A stretch of 64,000 nucleotides of DNA. It comes from Candidatus Alistipes avicola (GTDB lineage Bacteria; Bacteroidota; Bacteroidia; Bacteroidales; Rikenellaceae). The position numbers and the translations under genes were made by a program. Positions within the stretch are counted from its first letter, which is position 1. Every line of letters starts with the position of its first letter. Of this stretch, positions 47,189 through 57,714 are shown piece after piece. The stretch covers positions 1 through 64,000 of the forward strand of contig DWYR01000016.1 of assembly GCA_019118565.1 (NCBI GenBank), written 5' to 3'. The notes below the pieces were generated by a model. The model did no database searches. It saw nothing but the letters and a program-made list of their open reading frames with translations, and was not told the origin of the DNA.

Positions 47189-50100
47189 ATGATTAAAAAA
47201 ATTGTACTATCGTTAATTACCGTGCTGAGTTTCTGTTCGTTAGCCATTGCGCAAAACAAGCAGGTCACAGGTACGGTTACTGATGTGCAGGGGGAGCCTA
47301 TCCTCGGAGCTACGGTTGTGGCCGAGGGTACTACTTCTGGTACGACGACCGACATTGACGGTCGGTTCGCATTGATGGTGCCGGCAGACGGTTCTATCGT
47401 GGTTTCGTTCATCGGTTATGAGACGAAGCATGTTTCTGTAGTCGGAATGACGAACGTCAACGTGACTCTGAAAGAGGCGAGCGAGATAATCGATGAGATT
47501 GTCGTTGTCGGTTATGGCTCTGGTAAGAAAATCTCCTCGGTTATCGGTCAGGTTGATCAGGTGAAGTCTGACAAGATCGAGAACCGTCCGAGCAACAACG
47601 TTGCCGATGCATTGCAGGGTCAGGTGGCCGGTCTTCAGATTATGACCGGTAGCGGTGAGGTGAACCAGACCTCTTCGATCCGTATCCACGGTATCGGTTC
47701 TATCAACGCAGGTACCTCTCCGTTGATCCTTCTGGATGGAGCGCCGATCTCCTCTTCTACGCTTTTGGCGTTGAACCAGAACGATATTGCATCGATCAAC
47801 GTCTTGAAGGATGCTGCCGCAACCTCTATCTACGGTTCGCGTGCTGCCAATGGTGTAATTTACGTTACGACCAAAACGGGTCGTCGCAACCAGGGCGAGG
47901 ATGTAGAGGTGACTCTGCGTGCCCAGTATGCAATGACCAGCGCAATCGATCCGCGTATTACGCCGATGAACAGCGAGGAGTTCATCAACTATCGTGCGGC
48001 ATCGGCTGTTGCTGACAAATACGGTGTTTACTCTCCGAACAACCGCAACTACAACACCTATTTGAATATCGAGCGCCAGAAATTGATCTCGCAGTACAAT
48101 ATCGATATGGATACCAATGTAAACTGGTGGGATGAGATCTTCGAGAAGAATGCTCCGATGTATCAGGTGGACTTGTCGGTAAGCGGAGGATCAGCCAAGA
48201 CGGCTTACTACTTCTCAGGTAACTTCTCGGATGAGACCGGTATTCTCCCGGGTTCTGCATCGCAGCGTTATACGTTCCGTACCAATGTGGATACGAAAGT
48301 AAACAACTGGTTGCGCGTGGGTTTGAATTTGGGTATGGGTTACACGGGAGCTTCGACTGCCGATACGGACAGCACTACGGGTGGCCTGTATGTGTCGAAC
48401 CCGGTTATCGCCGCGTTGATTACGCCGTCTTATCAGCCTCTTTATGACAAGGAAACGGGTGAGATGCTGAACTTCCTGACTCAGACATCGGCCGTCAACC
48501 CGCTGTTGACCCCCTACTACATGCCGCGCGGTTCGTCGCGTTTGCAGTTGAACGGTTCAGGTTATGTTGAGTTGACTCCGGTTAAGGGTTTGACGATCCG
48601 TTCGTCTTTGTCGGCCGACGGGTTCGACTGGCAGCCTTGGAGCAAGACTTCGCCGCTGACTCCTTCTCCGACGGGTGGTATCTTCGGTTCGGGTAGCGAT
48701 ACGGAGCTTTACCAGCGTCTCTACTCTTGGACGTGGACCAACACGGCGGAGTACAAGTTTACGTTGAATGACAAGCACAACTTCACGGCCCTGCTCGGTG
48801 AGGAGACCATTTACAACTCCAATACGAGCACCTCGTTCACGGTGATCGGTATCACTTCGTCCGACTACATCAATCCTTCGATGGGTTCCGAAGTGAGCTC
48901 ACTTCCTTCTTACGGTATTTCGCAGTCCGCAAGCAACTCGGTGTTCGGTCATTTGGAATACAACTTCGACGAGCGCTACTTCTTCGATGTTACGTTGCGT
49001 AACGATGCCAGCTCGCGTTTCGCAAAAGAGAAGCGTAATGCATTCTTCTATTCGGTTGGCGCAAAGTGGAACGTGAAACGCGAGAGCTTCCTGCGCGACA
49101 ACGAGACGATCTCCGATTTGGGTTTGAGCGTCAGCTACGGTACGCAGGGTAACTCCGATATCGGTTCTTATGCATACCTGCGTTATCTGGGTGCTTCTTC
49201 CGCTTACGACGGTACGACTACTTGGGCTCTTGCAGCTCTGGGAGATCCGAACCTGACTTGGGAGAAACAGTCTATTTTGAGCGTCAACTTGGATATCCAG
49301 CTTTGGAAGAAGTTGCGCGTTGAGTTGGGTTACTATCGTCGCCAGACGACCGACATGCTTTTCAGCATTCCGTTGGCTCCGTCGTCCGGTTTCTCGGCTC
49401 GCGCCGGAAATATCGGTGCCATGCGTAATAGCGGTGTTGACGTAACGATCAACTACGATATCTACAATACGAAAGATTGGTACATCAACTTCCGCACCAC
49501 CTTCAACTACAACAAGAACCAGGTTACCAAACTGTGGGATCCCTCTCTGAAGACGGTCAGCATGGGTAACGGTTTGTATGCATGGAGCGTTGGCGATCCT
49601 TATCCGACCTGGGAGATGCCGCAGTGGATGGGCGTAGACCCCAACTCCGGTTTGGATACTTGGGTATCGCTCGACGGTGGTATTACGACTGACTTCAACA
49701 ATGCAGCTTATGTAAATCAGGGTACCTCGTACATCGCACCTTATACGGGTGGTTTCAGCATCACGGCTCAGTGGAAGGGTCTGGCTCTGTCGGCCGACTT
49801 CTCGTGGGTTGCAGGCAACTACGTGTATAACAACACCATGTACTTCCTGGCCAACGGTCCTGTTGCTTTGAACAACGGTTTCAACGCTTGTACGGAGGCA
49901 TTCGACTACTGGAAAGAGCCGGGTGATGCTACGAAGTATCCTCGCTTGGATCAGGATATCCAGTTCGATACGCGTATGCTCGAGAAGGGTGACTTCATGC
50001 GTTTGAAGAACCTTCAGTTGTCCTATTCTCTGCCGACCCATATTCTGCAGAAGACGAAGTTTATCAAGGGACTTAAAGTTTGGATCGGTGGTCGAAACTT

Positions 50101-50215
50101 GTGGACCGTAACGGGTTACAACGGTTTGGATCCGGAGGCGGCTGAAATGGGTGTCGATGTCGACGTATACCCCAATACCCGTCAGATAACTTTCGGCCTT
50201 GAGTTTAAGTTCTAA
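47189..50215 (+). CDS. SusC/RagA-family TonB-linked outer membrane protein
   Basis: Signal peptide 'MIKKIVLSLITVLSFCSLAIAQ', carboxypeptidase-like 'VTGTVTDVQGEPILGATVV', plug 'ASINVLKDAAATSIYGSRAANGVIYVTTKTG'; start 47189 rather than 47000. Confidence 0.95.
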   Translation: MIKKIVLSLITVLSFCSLAIAQNKQVTGTVTDVQGEPILGATVVAEGTTSGTTTDIDGRFALMVPADGSIVVSFIGYETKHVSVVGMTNVNVTLKEASEIIDEIVVVGYGSGKKISSVIGQVDQVKSDKIENRPSNNVADALQGQVAGLQIMTGSGEVNQTSSIRIHGIGSINAGTSPLILLDGAPISSSTLLALNQNDIASINVLKDAAATSIYGSRAANGVIYVTTKTGRRNQGEDVEVTLRAQYAMTSAIDPRITPMNSEEFINYRAASAVADKYGVYSPNNRNYNTYLNIERQKLISQYNIDMDTNVNWWDEIFEKNAPMYQVDLSVSGGSAKTAYYFSGNFSDETGILPGSASQRYTFRTNVDTKVNNWLRVGLNLGMGYTGASTADTDSTTGGLYVSNPVIAALITPSYQPLYDKETGEMLNFLTQTSAVNPLLTPYYMPRGSSRLQLNGSGYVELTPVKGLTIRSSLSADGFDWQPWSKTSPLTPSPTGGIFGSGSDTELYQRLYSWTWTNTAEYKFTLNDKHNFTALLGEETIYNSNTSTSFTVIGITSSDYINPSMGSEVSSLPSYGISQSASNSVFGHLEYNFDERYFFDVTLRNDASSRFAKEKRNAFFYSVGAKWNVKRESFLRDNETISDLGLSVSYGTQGNSDIGSYAYLRYLGASSAYDGTTTWALAALGDPNLTWEKQSILSVNLDIQLWKKLRVELGYYRRQTTDMLFSIPLAPSSGFSARAGNIGAMRNSGVDVTINYDIYNTKDWYINFRTTFNYNKNQVTKLWDPSLKTVSMGNGLYAWSVGDPYPTWEMPQWMGVDPNSGLDTWVSLDGGITTDFNNAAYVNQGTSYIAPYTGGFSITAQWKGLALSADFSWVAGNYVYNNTMYFLANGPVALNNGFNACTEAFDYWKEPGDATKYPRLDQDIQFDTRMLEKGDFMRLKNLQLSYSLPTHILQKTKFIKGLKVWIGGRNLWTVTGYNGLDPEAAEMGVDVDVYPNTRQITFGLEFKF

Positions 50216-50257
50216 TTCGTGAAAGATGATTTATAAAAATTAAACAAGGCTAAGAAT

Positions 50258-51814
50258 ATGAAAAAGATAAGTAATTTGATTGTGTCGTTGGGCGCCCTTC
50301 TTGCCCTGACATCTTGTGATTTGAACCTGGAGCCTCATACCGGCCCTAAAGCAGATGATCTGAAAACCTTTTCGCTGGAGTACTGCGAGGGTATGCGTGA
50401 CTACATCTACGTCGATATGAAGGCATTGCTTTCCGGTGATTTCTTTATCCAGACGGATCTTTATGCCGACATTTATACCCCTACTATTTTAACCGGTAAC
50501 GGAGGTGTTTATGTATACAACCAGAGATTGTATACCAACGACTCGACGGTATCGGGCTTCTGGAGTAGTTACTATGGTGCCATCAAGGATATCAACTATG
50601 CGAAGGAGCATCTCGAGAAAGCTCTTGAGTCTGGTATGTTGTCTGCAAACGAGATCTCTCTTGTAAAGGGATATATTGCAGAGATGCACTTCTTCCGTGC
50701 GTATGTAATGTACCGTCTTTCGTTGATGTTCTGCGAGGACTATGATCCTGCTCGTGCAACGGAGCAGTTGGGTGTTCCTTATCCGGTTCAGTGGGATCCT
50801 GAGGCTAAACTTCCTCGTAAGACGTTGGCTGATGTTTATACCCAGCTTGAGAAAGATTTGGTTGAGGCTGAGAAAGAGATTAACTCTTCCAACGCGAACT
50901 ACAAGGGTGGTGCTGCCGGTTCTTATTATGTAACCGAGAATGCATTGAAGGCGTTCCGTGCTCAGTATGCTTTGCAGATTCACGATTATCAGACTGCCAG
51001 CACTTTGGCAAAAGAACTTTACTCCTCCTATCCGTTGGTTCAGAGCAAGGATGAGTTGGAGCGTATGTGGTACTTGAGTGACAAGGCATCGGAGGACATT
51101 CTGGTGCTGAACACCATTCGTACGACATCGACCAGCACGAACTCGTTTGCCGATCTGATTCAGGCCAGCTGGGATGCAGCTTCGAGTCAGTATCTGTGCG
51201 GTCCGTACTATGTTCCCGAGCAGCACGTAGTCGATCTGTTCAGTGCAGAGGATTACCGTACGGGTATCTATATCTCTCAGTTGGATGATCCGGAATTCCC
51301 CTATACGATCAATGTACAGGGTTATACTTTCCAGGGTATCATGATCAAGAAGTTCATGGGAGACAAAACCTTCCAGACTTCCGATACGCAGCTGGGTTAT
51401 CGTATCGCTCCTAAGATGTTCCGTATTGCCGACATGTATCTGATCGATGCTGAGGCACAGTGGCGTTTGGGTGGCGATGCCGCAACTCCGCTGAATGATC
51501 TGCGTCAGTCTCGTGGTCTGGCAGCGCTCGATGCTGCGGCTAACATTGAGACCGAGCTCAAGAACGAACGTCTGCGCGAGATGGTTGCCGAGGGTACCCG
51601 TCTGTACGATTTGAAGCGTTGGGATGATCCTTTGATTCGTGATATCCAGTCTTCGTTGTCGCCTTTGTTCTACGGTACTTGGATGAATACGATTCCTGCA
51701 GATCAAGCATCGAGACCGTCTCAGTTGGCAACTCGTTACGCATGGCCGATTCCTTATACGGAGACGGTTCAGAACCCGAATATCGGTCCTCAGAACCCCG
51801 GTTATACGAACTAA
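50258..51814 (+). CDS. RagB/SusD-family nutrient-uptake lipoprotein
   Basis: Lipoprotein signal 'LLALTSCDLNLEP', SusD-like 'MFRIADMYLIDAEAQWRLGGDAATPLNDLRQSRGL', 'ELKNERLREMVAEGTRLYDLKRWDD'. Confidence 0.93.
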   Translation: MKKISNLIVSLGALLALTSCDLNLEPHTGPKADDLKTFSLEYCEGMRDYIYVDMKALLSGDFFIQTDLYADIYTPTILTGNGGVYVYNQRLYTNDSTVSGFWSSYYGAIKDINYAKEHLEKALESGMLSANEISLVKGYIAEMHFFRAYVMYRLSLMFCEDYDPARATEQLGVPYPVQWDPEAKLPRKTLADVYTQLEKDLVEAEKEINSSNANYKGGAAGSYYVTENALKAFRAQYALQIHDYQTASTLAKELYSSYPLVQSKDELERMWYLSDKASEDILVLNTIRTTSTSTNSFADLIQASWDAASSQYLCGPYYVPEQHVVDLFSAEDYRTGIYISQLDDPEFPYTINVQGYTFQGIMIKKFMGDKTFQTSDTQLGYRIAPKMFRIADMYLIDAEAQWRLGGDAATPLNDLRQSRGLAALDAAANIETELKNERLREMVAEGTRLYDLKRWDDPLIRDIQSSLSPLFYGTWMNTIPADQASRPSQLATRYAWPIPYTETVQNPNIGPQNPGYTN

Positions 51815-51840
51815 TTTCCATTGGTGAAATAAATCTTGAA

Positions 51841-51874
51841 AGAAGGAGAGCGTGAGTTCTCCTTCTTTTTTTTG
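51841..51874 (+). terminator. Rho-independent terminator after susD-like gene
   Basis: AGAAGGAGA-gcgtgagt-TCTCCTTCTTTTTTTT. Confidence 0.8.
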
Positions 51875-52117
51875 GGGAGGGGGGGAAAGGAAAAAGAAGC
51901 AGAATCGCGAAGAGAACTTTCTCTGTTCCCGAGATGGCCATGCGGATAAGAGTTTCGATTTATTTTGTGGCTTTTCAGGTCGGGAAAAGTCGCTTCTTTG
52001 CGGAATACTTCTCCTCAAAATCTTTTGAGAGGATAGAGGAGATCGCTCTCTGTCGTATGGGCTGGATCCCGGACGACGGAGTCTGGTTTAGAGACTGGAA
52101 ACGAGTGAAGAGCAGCC

Positions 52118-52139
52118 TGAATAGATCTTGAATAGATCT
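52118..52139. repeat. Perfect 11-bp tandem duplication
   Basis: TGAATAGATCT TGAATAGATCT. Confidence 0.6.
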
Positions 52140-52246
52140 TAATAGGCGGTTGAATCCAATTTTGGGACAGGACTCTTGAAGATCGAGGTGGGCAAGGGGA
52201 GAAAACGCGTCGGGGATGGGAACTGATGCGTTGTCTTGTGGTAAGG

Positions 52247-53704
52247 TTAGGCGCGTTGGGACTCTTTTCCCGAGCGGGTGAGATCCTTGGGAAGGGGAAG
52301 AGAGAGTCGGGAGAAGCTGATCAGGGAGCCAAGCAAGGCGAATCCTCCGGCCAGCATCAGAGCGATGTGTGCACTTTGATCCGAGGTGGCATGGAAGAGA
52401 AGGGCAACCAGAGCGGCCCCTGTCGTTTGACCCGTCAAGCGAGCTGTCGCGAGCATGCCGCTAGCGCTTCCGCTGCGTTGTGGCGGAGCCGAAGCGATTA
52501 GAATACTGTTATTGGGAGACTGGAACAATCCGAATCCGAATCCGCAGAGGACCAAACGCCAGACAATATCGAACGTGCTGGTGTTTTCCGGCAGATAAGC
52601 CAAAAGGAAGAGACCCGTAGCCATTACGATCAATCCCACGCCACCCAAGGCTCCGGCATGTACCCGTTCGACCAAGATCCCGGCGATTGGAGCTATGATC
52701 ATGATGATGGCGGGCCAGGCCGTTAGGATCAGTCCCGTGTCGACCTCGGAGTATCCGAGCGATCGTTGTAGATAAAACGGGAGTGCAACCATTGCCAGCA
52801 TTTGGGCTATGAATGAGCTGATGGAGGTTACGATCGAAACGGAAAAGATCGGTGTTTTCAGCAGATCGAATGGCAGAATCGGGTAAGGTTTGTGAAGTTG
52901 ACTGCGTACGAACCGAGTGCCGATGATGACCAGAAGAATGACTCCGATACCGATATAAGCCGGTTTTATGCCGTGCGAGTAGCCTTCGATCGAGAGGATG
53001 AGCAATCCGAACGTAAGCGCATTCATCACTCCGTCCCGCCAGTCGAAACGTTGCCCGCGTATTCGCACGGGATTCTTAGGAAGGAATCGGTAGCTGAGTG
53101 TAATGGCGATCAGGCCGATAGGAATGTTGATGGCGAAGAGCCAGGGCCAGCTTGCCACCGAGAGGATCCCCGATGCGATCGTAGGCCCGGCCACGGATGA
53201 AACGGCGACGACCGTTGCGTTGATACCCATTCCCCGTCCCAGACTGTGGCGGGGATAGATCAGGCGAATCAGTGTCGTGTTGATGCTGGTGACGGCTGCG
53301 GCTCCGAATCCTTGACAGACGCGGGCTGTCACGAGGGTCGGAAGGGAGTTCGAAAGGGTGCACCCGAGTGAGGCGATCGTGAATACGACCAATCCTCCGA
53401 TATAGATTTTCCGGTGTCCGATCAGATCTCCTAATGCCGAGAAAGAGAGCAGAGATACGACAATGGCTAATTGGTAAGCGTTGACGATCCAAATTGAATT
53501 GGCTGCCGAAATACCGAGAGTACGAGCCATTGTCGGCAGGGCGACATTTGCGATCGAGCCGTCGATTACCGACAGGGAAACGCCGAATGCAACAGCCAGA
53601 ATGGCCCAGATACGGGTCGGCATGGGAAGACCGTTCCAATCTTTGTTGCCGGCGATTCGATTGTCGGCGGTCAGGGTCGTCTGTTGTGGTTGTATGTCTT
53701 TCAT
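52247..53704 (-). CDS. MFS transporter (EmrB/QacA DHA2-like)
   Basis: 'VIDGSIANVALPTMARTLGISAANSIWIVNAYQLA'; TATCTTTG element at 53720-53727 (- strand) supports start 53704. Confidence 0.92.
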   Translation of the reverse strand: MKDIQPQQTTLTADNRIAGNKDWNGLPMPTRIWAILAVAFGVSLSVIDGSIANVALPTMARTLGISAANSIWIVNAYQLAIVVSLLSFSALGDLIGHRKIYIGGLVVFTIASLGCTLSNSLPTLVTARVCQGFGAAAVTSINTTLIRLIYPRHSLGRGMGINATVVAVSSVAGPTIASGILSVASWPWLFAINIPIGLIAITLSYRFLPKNPVRIRGQRFDWRDGVMNALTFGLLILSIEGYSHGIKPAYIGIGVILLVIIGTRFVRSQLHKPYPILPFDLLKTPIFSVSIVTSISSFIAQMLAMVALPFYLQRSLGYSEVDTGLILTAWPAIIMIIAPIAGILVERVHAGALGGVGLIVMATGLFLLAYLPENTSTFDIVWRLVLCGFGFGLFQSPNNSILIASAPPQRSGSASGMLATARLTGQTTGAALVALLFHATSDQSAHIALMLAGGFALLGSLISFSRLSLPLPKDLTRSGKESQRA

Positions 53705-53864
53705 GGTCGGAATCCGAGGCAAAGATACGAATAAAACCTCGGCTGGGGGAATCTCTGAGGTGGAAATCGTTGCCCGGATGAGTGGTCGGAACCGGTGAAA
53801 AGTTCGTCTATATCAGATGAAATTCATACTCGGGGACTCTCTCTCCCGAATAGATGTATATTTT

Positions 53865-54443
53865 TTATAGTCTCTTTTGGAAAGCGATTCTCTCGCCGCT
53901 GTCGTACCGGATGATTCCGCACCGGATGAAATTCAGGGATCGGAGCAGTCGCAGCATGTACTCGTTGTCGTAATTGGTATCGACGCGGAAACTTGAAATG
54001 CCGCGTTCAAGAGCCAGCTCGGCGACGCGTTGCATGAATTCGCGAGCAAAGCCTCTTCTTTTCACCTCATCGGCAACAGCCAGCCGATGAAGTACTACAT
54101 AGGGATGATCATCCAACCATTCCCCTTGAATATCGTTGTAGGCGGATTCTCCGTCGAAAACGACCGCTCCATAGGCCCATACACTCGAGTTGTCTCCTAA
54201 AACGTATCCATACCCATGGGAAATATCGTTGCGGATGTTTTCTGGGGCTGGATACCCGTTTTGCCATTGCAGGGATCCTCTGCGTCGCATCTGTTCTTGC
54301 GCTTGGCGGATGATGGTGCAGATCCGTGAAAGATCATTCGATAGAGCCGGGCGGAAGTATAACGAGGCAGGAGTGAAGTCGGAGTGTGGATTCATTGTTG
54401 GAGAAACGAAATAACCATAAGATGTCGTGGTTCGGCCTGGCAA
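53865..54443 (-). CDS. GNAT-family N-acetyltransferase
   Basis: 'LHRLAVADEVKRRGFAREFMQRVAELALERGISSFRVDTNYDNEYMLRLLRSLNFIRCG'; start may be 54395. Confidence 0.9.
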   Translation of the reverse strand: MPGRTTTSYGYFVSPTMNPHSDFTPASLYFRPALSNDLSRICTIIRQAQEQMRRRGSLQWQNGYPAPENIRNDISHGYGYVLGDNSSVWAYGAVVFDGESAYNDIQGEWLDDHPYVVLHRLAVADEVKRRGFAREFMQRVAELALERGISSFRVDTNYDNEYMLRLLRSLNFIRCGIIRYDSGERIAFQKRL

Positions 54444-54461
54444 GAGGTTACGATAGGCTGA

Positions 54462-55739
54462 CTATTGTTTATCCAGAGTCTCTTTCAAGGTCCTCAGGTC
54501 GTTGCCTGTGGGCTCCTGGAATACCCTCAGGTCAAATTCGGGAATAATGGCATAGACGTGATCGAAAATATCGGACTGTATCTTCTCGTAGGGAATCCAG
54601 TTTACCGTATCGGTAAAGAAGTAAAGTTCGATCGGAAGTCCCGTTGCGGTCGGTTGGAGCTGGCGGACCATCAGTGTCATCTCCTGGTTGACATTTTTCT
54701 GGCGACGCAGATAGAGGGTCAGGTAGTTGCGGAAGACACCGATATTCGTTTGATTGAGTCCGTTGATATGTCCGAGATCCGGTGCGATCCCCAGCTCCTT
54801 GTTATACTGTTCAACCTCTTGTTGAGTCTCTGCAATATACTCTTTTATCAGGTCTATTTTCGAAAATCGTTCGAGCATCTCCGGAGTGCAGAAGCGGATG
54901 CTGGTCATGTCGATATTGATCGACCGCTTGACCCTTCGTCCGCCGGAGGCCCGCATCCCCTCCCAATTCTGGAAAGAGTCGCTGACCAGTAAATAGGGTG
55001 GCAGCGTGGTGATCGTATTATCCCAGTTGCGTACCTTGACTGTGGTCAGAGAGACCTCTTCGACCGTTCCGTCCGCTCCGTATTTGGGCATACTGATCCA
55101 GTCCCCCACGTTGAGCATATTGTTGGCCGAGAGTTGGATTCCGGAGACGAAACCCAGGATACTGTCTTTGAAAATCAACATGACGATGGCGGCCGAGGCA
55201 CCGAGTCCGGTCAGGAAGATCGCGGGTGATTTGTCGAGAAGGATCGATACGACCAGAATGAATCCGATCAGGAAGGTGATGATCTGTCCGGTCTGCATCA
55301 ATCCCTTCAATGGTTTGCCTTGCCATGAGGGGCGTTGTTCCAACAACTGGAAAATGGCTTTCAACAGGGTGTTGACGAAACGGACAACGGCGATGACGAT
55401 CAGGATGGTAATCAGGCGCAGAGTGATTCGGAGGAGATAGCCTCCATGCGGGAAGGCAATGGGAAGCATGATCGCCACGATGATCGGGGTGACGATATGG
55501 GCCATACGACGTAATACCTTATCGTCGAAAAGAATATCGTCCCACTGGATTTTTGTCCGTTTGACAACCCTGCGTACGACATGCAACAGCAGAATGCGAA
55601 ACAGGAAGTCAAGTCCGATTCCGATGACAAGGATCAGAAGCAGAAGAATCCATGGTTCGGCCTCTTCGGCACCGGCAGGTGAGAGCCCCGTTTTTACGAG
55701 CAGTAGATCGATCCAGTGGCGTATGGTGTCTTGTAGCAT
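54462..55739 (-). CDS. Mechanosensitive ion channel (MscS family)
   Basis: 'FVSGIQLSANNMLNVGDWISMPKYGADGTVEEVSLTTVKVRNWDNTITTLPPYLLVSDSFQNW'; TACCTTTG at 55791-55798 (- strand) argues against start 55793. Confidence 0.92.
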   Translation of the reverse strand: MLQDTIRHWIDLLLVKTGLSPAGAEEAEPWILLLLILVIGIGLDFLFRILLLHVVRRVVKRTKIQWDDILFDDKVLRRMAHIVTPIIVAIMLPIAFPHGGYLLRITLRLITILIVIAVVRFVNTLLKAIFQLLEQRPSWQGKPLKGLMQTGQIITFLIGFILVVSILLDKSPAIFLTGLGASAAIVMLIFKDSILGFVSGIQLSANNMLNVGDWISMPKYGADGTVEEVSLTTVKVRNWDNTITTLPPYLLVSDSFQNWEGMRASGGRRVKRSINIDMTSIRFCTPEMLERFSKIDLIKEYIAETQQEVEQYNKELGIAPDLGHINGLNQTNIGVFRNYLTLYLRRQKNVNQEMTLMVRQLQPTATGLPIELYFFTDTVNWIPYEKIQSDIFDHVYAIIPEFDLRVFQEPTGNDLRTLKETLDKQ

Positions 55740-55859
55740 ATTCTGTATTTGTTGTTCTGTTAGAGAGTCGTATTCCTTTGTTGTCTCGTACAAAGGTAAC
55801 GAATAAATGTAAATTTGGTCCCGATTTACCCGCGTCTCCTTTTTTTGTGCCGTAGGTAA

Positions 55860-56627
55860 TTATATGAAATTTTTGAGGATGAATGGCGTAAGGTTGTTGA
55901 GCAGGTGGAAGGCAACGGAAATAAAAAAGCCGTGTTTAAGTCTCGTATAACCGAGTAATAGAGCGCTTGGTATTTTGATCGCTTCCATGAGTATGATGCG
56001 TTCCCATTCGCTGAAAGACAGGGTGGAAAGGTCATAGTTCATGATATGCAGAATAGAGAAGAGTATGGTCATGAGCCAGAACCAGATCCGGAAGTCGGCT
56101 CTCTGAATCCATTTATATCCCCAAAACCAGAAGATTATCGCTAATACTGCACATAGAACCGGTTTTTGCCATACTATTTCATATACAGATGTCGAAAAAA
56201 CAGGAGCCGACAGGATAAAAGTTATTGCTGTTATGGATAGTGTAATAAAAATGCGTTTCCGTTTTAGCGGCAAACGGAAGGCTGTCTCTTCTAACAAGGG
56301 TGGTATTATTAGGATGACCCCAAGCGGAAGCATGGTTTGGATGTCACTGATGCTGCTTGAAGGTAGGCTTTCATTAAATAACACCAAATCTACAAAGTGG
56401 TAACTGATTCCAAAGAGTAGGGTGATGATGAGATACCATAGGAAAGAGCTCATAACAGAACCGACCCTAAGATCTGTCGTGCAGTTCTCTTGAGGACTTC
56501 TTATGAAGTGGATAATATCGTGCAATTTGTTGTTTTTTCTATAGATAAAATAGAAAAAAACGATAATGACTGCCGCAACACAGATAAGTCCTAAGATAAA
56601 ACTATGGTAGGAGAGAGCGTTTCCCAT
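55860..56627 (-). CDS. CPBP-family intramembrane protease-like protein
   Basis: 'PLLEETAFRLPLK' (EExxxR-like), later 'SILHIMNY', multi-TM. Confidence 0.78.
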   Translation of the reverse strand: MGNALSYHSFILGLICVAAVIIVFFYFIYRKNNKLHDIIHFIRSPQENCTTDLRVGSVMSSFLWYLIITLLFGISYHFVDLVLFNESLPSSSISDIQTMLPLGVILIIPPLLEETAFRLPLKRKRIFITLSITAITFILSAPVFSTSVYEIVWQKPVLCAVLAIIFWFWGYKWIQRADFRIWFWLMTILFSILHIMNYDLSTLSFSEWERIILMEAIKIPSALLLGYTRLKHGFFISVAFHLLNNLTPFILKNFI

Positions 56628-56711
56628 GCAATTGACTTTTTACAAAGATACGCGAAGATGACGGAATAATCGCTATTTTTGAACAATGTATATGCGATGA
56701 CCCTCTTTATG

Positions 56712-57086
56712 TTGAAAGTTATGAACCCTTTATTCATTTGCTATCCCAAATGCTCAACCTGCGGCAAGGCGGCCGAATGGTTGCGGCAACATGATATTGC
56801 GTTTGATCTGCGGGATATTTTCCTACAGAATCCCACAGAATCGGAGTTGCAGGAGTGGATTGCACGCAGCGGTCTTCCTGTTAGCCGTTTCTTCAATACC
56901 AGCGGTCTGCGCTATCGCGCACTTGGACTGAAAGATCGGGTGAAAACGACTCCTCGAGAGGAGTTGGTCCGACTGCTTGCTACCGATGGAATGCTCGTGA
57001 AGAGGCCTCTGCTTGTATTACCGGATCGCGTGCTGGTCGGTTTTCGTGAGCCGGAGTGGGATGCGGCACTGTTGAATCGCCGTTAA
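56712..57086 (+). CDS. ArsC/Spx/YffB-family thioredoxin-like protein
   Basis: 'FICYPKCSTCGKAAEWLRQHDIAFDLRDIFLQNPTESELQEW', 'VKRPLLVLPDRVLVGF'; start 56712 or 56721. Confidence 0.9.
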   Translation: MKVMNPLFICYPKCSTCGKAAEWLRQHDIAFDLRDIFLQNPTESELQEWIARSGLPVSRFFNTSGLRYRALGLKDRVKTTPREELVRLLATDGMLVKRPLLVLPDRVLVGFREPEWDAALLNRR

Positions 57087-57102
57087 AAGCACATTGTACT
57101 TT

Positions 57103-57714
57103 TTATTCTCCTTTTTTCGCGGGCTTGTTCGTACGTTCGCGTTTGATCCGCTTTTTTCGTCGAACGGACCATCCGAAGTGGCCCAGCATTTTGCCCAGGG
57201 AGAAATACTCTCCGTGAGAATAGACGATTGGGCGTGCCTTTTCGAGGTCGAGTTTCCCCGTTGTGGGATCGATGAAACGCTCATCCGCCTGAATATTGAC
57301 CACCTCGGCCAGAAACATGTCGTGCGAACCGAGCGGGATGACCTGCCGCACGCGGCATTCGATTGAAATGGGCGACTCGGCAATCAGAGGCGCTTGGACT
57401 TGAGCCGCCGGCAGAGGGGTAAGTCCGGTCTCCTTGAATTTGTCGTAGTCGCGTCCGGAGCGTACGCCGCACCAGTCGGTCGCACGTGCCATCTCTTCGG
57501 TTGTAAGATTGATGACGAATTCTCCTGTCCTCCGGATGATCTGATAGGAGTGCCGTTCCGGACGTACGGAGATATAACACATCGGCGGATTGGTGCATAC
57601 GGTGCCTGTCCAGGCAACCGTCAGCATATTATATTCTTCCTGGGTGGCTCCGCAGCTGACCAGTACGGCCGGCAACGGGTAAATCAGCGTGCCGGGTTTC
57701 CATTTCTCTTTCAT
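57103..57714 (-). CDS. Flavin reductase family protein
   Basis: 'PLPAVLVSCG', 'NMLTVAWTGTVCTNPPMCYISVRPERHSYQIIRRTGEFVINL'; TACTTTTG-like element at 57847-57854 (- strand). Confidence 0.88.
   Translation of the reverse strand: MKEKWKPGTLIYPLPAVLVSCGATQEEYNMLTVAWTGTVCTNPPMCYISVRPERHSYQIIRRTGEFVINLTTEEMARATDWCGVRSGRDYDKFKETGLTPLPAAQVQAPLIAESPISIECRVRQVIPLGSHDMFLAEVVNIQADERFIDPTTGKLDLEKARPIVYSHGEYFSLGKMLGHFGWSVRRKKRIKRERTNKPAKKGE

Noticed and set aside
48899-50041. 380-aa minus-strand ORF inside susC-like gene
   Set aside because: Antisense to an intact SusC-like beta-barrel; no recognisable motif.
51934-52131. 65-aa ORF between the susD-like gene and the MFS gene
   Set aside because: No promoter-like element close by and no recognisable features; cannot be supported.
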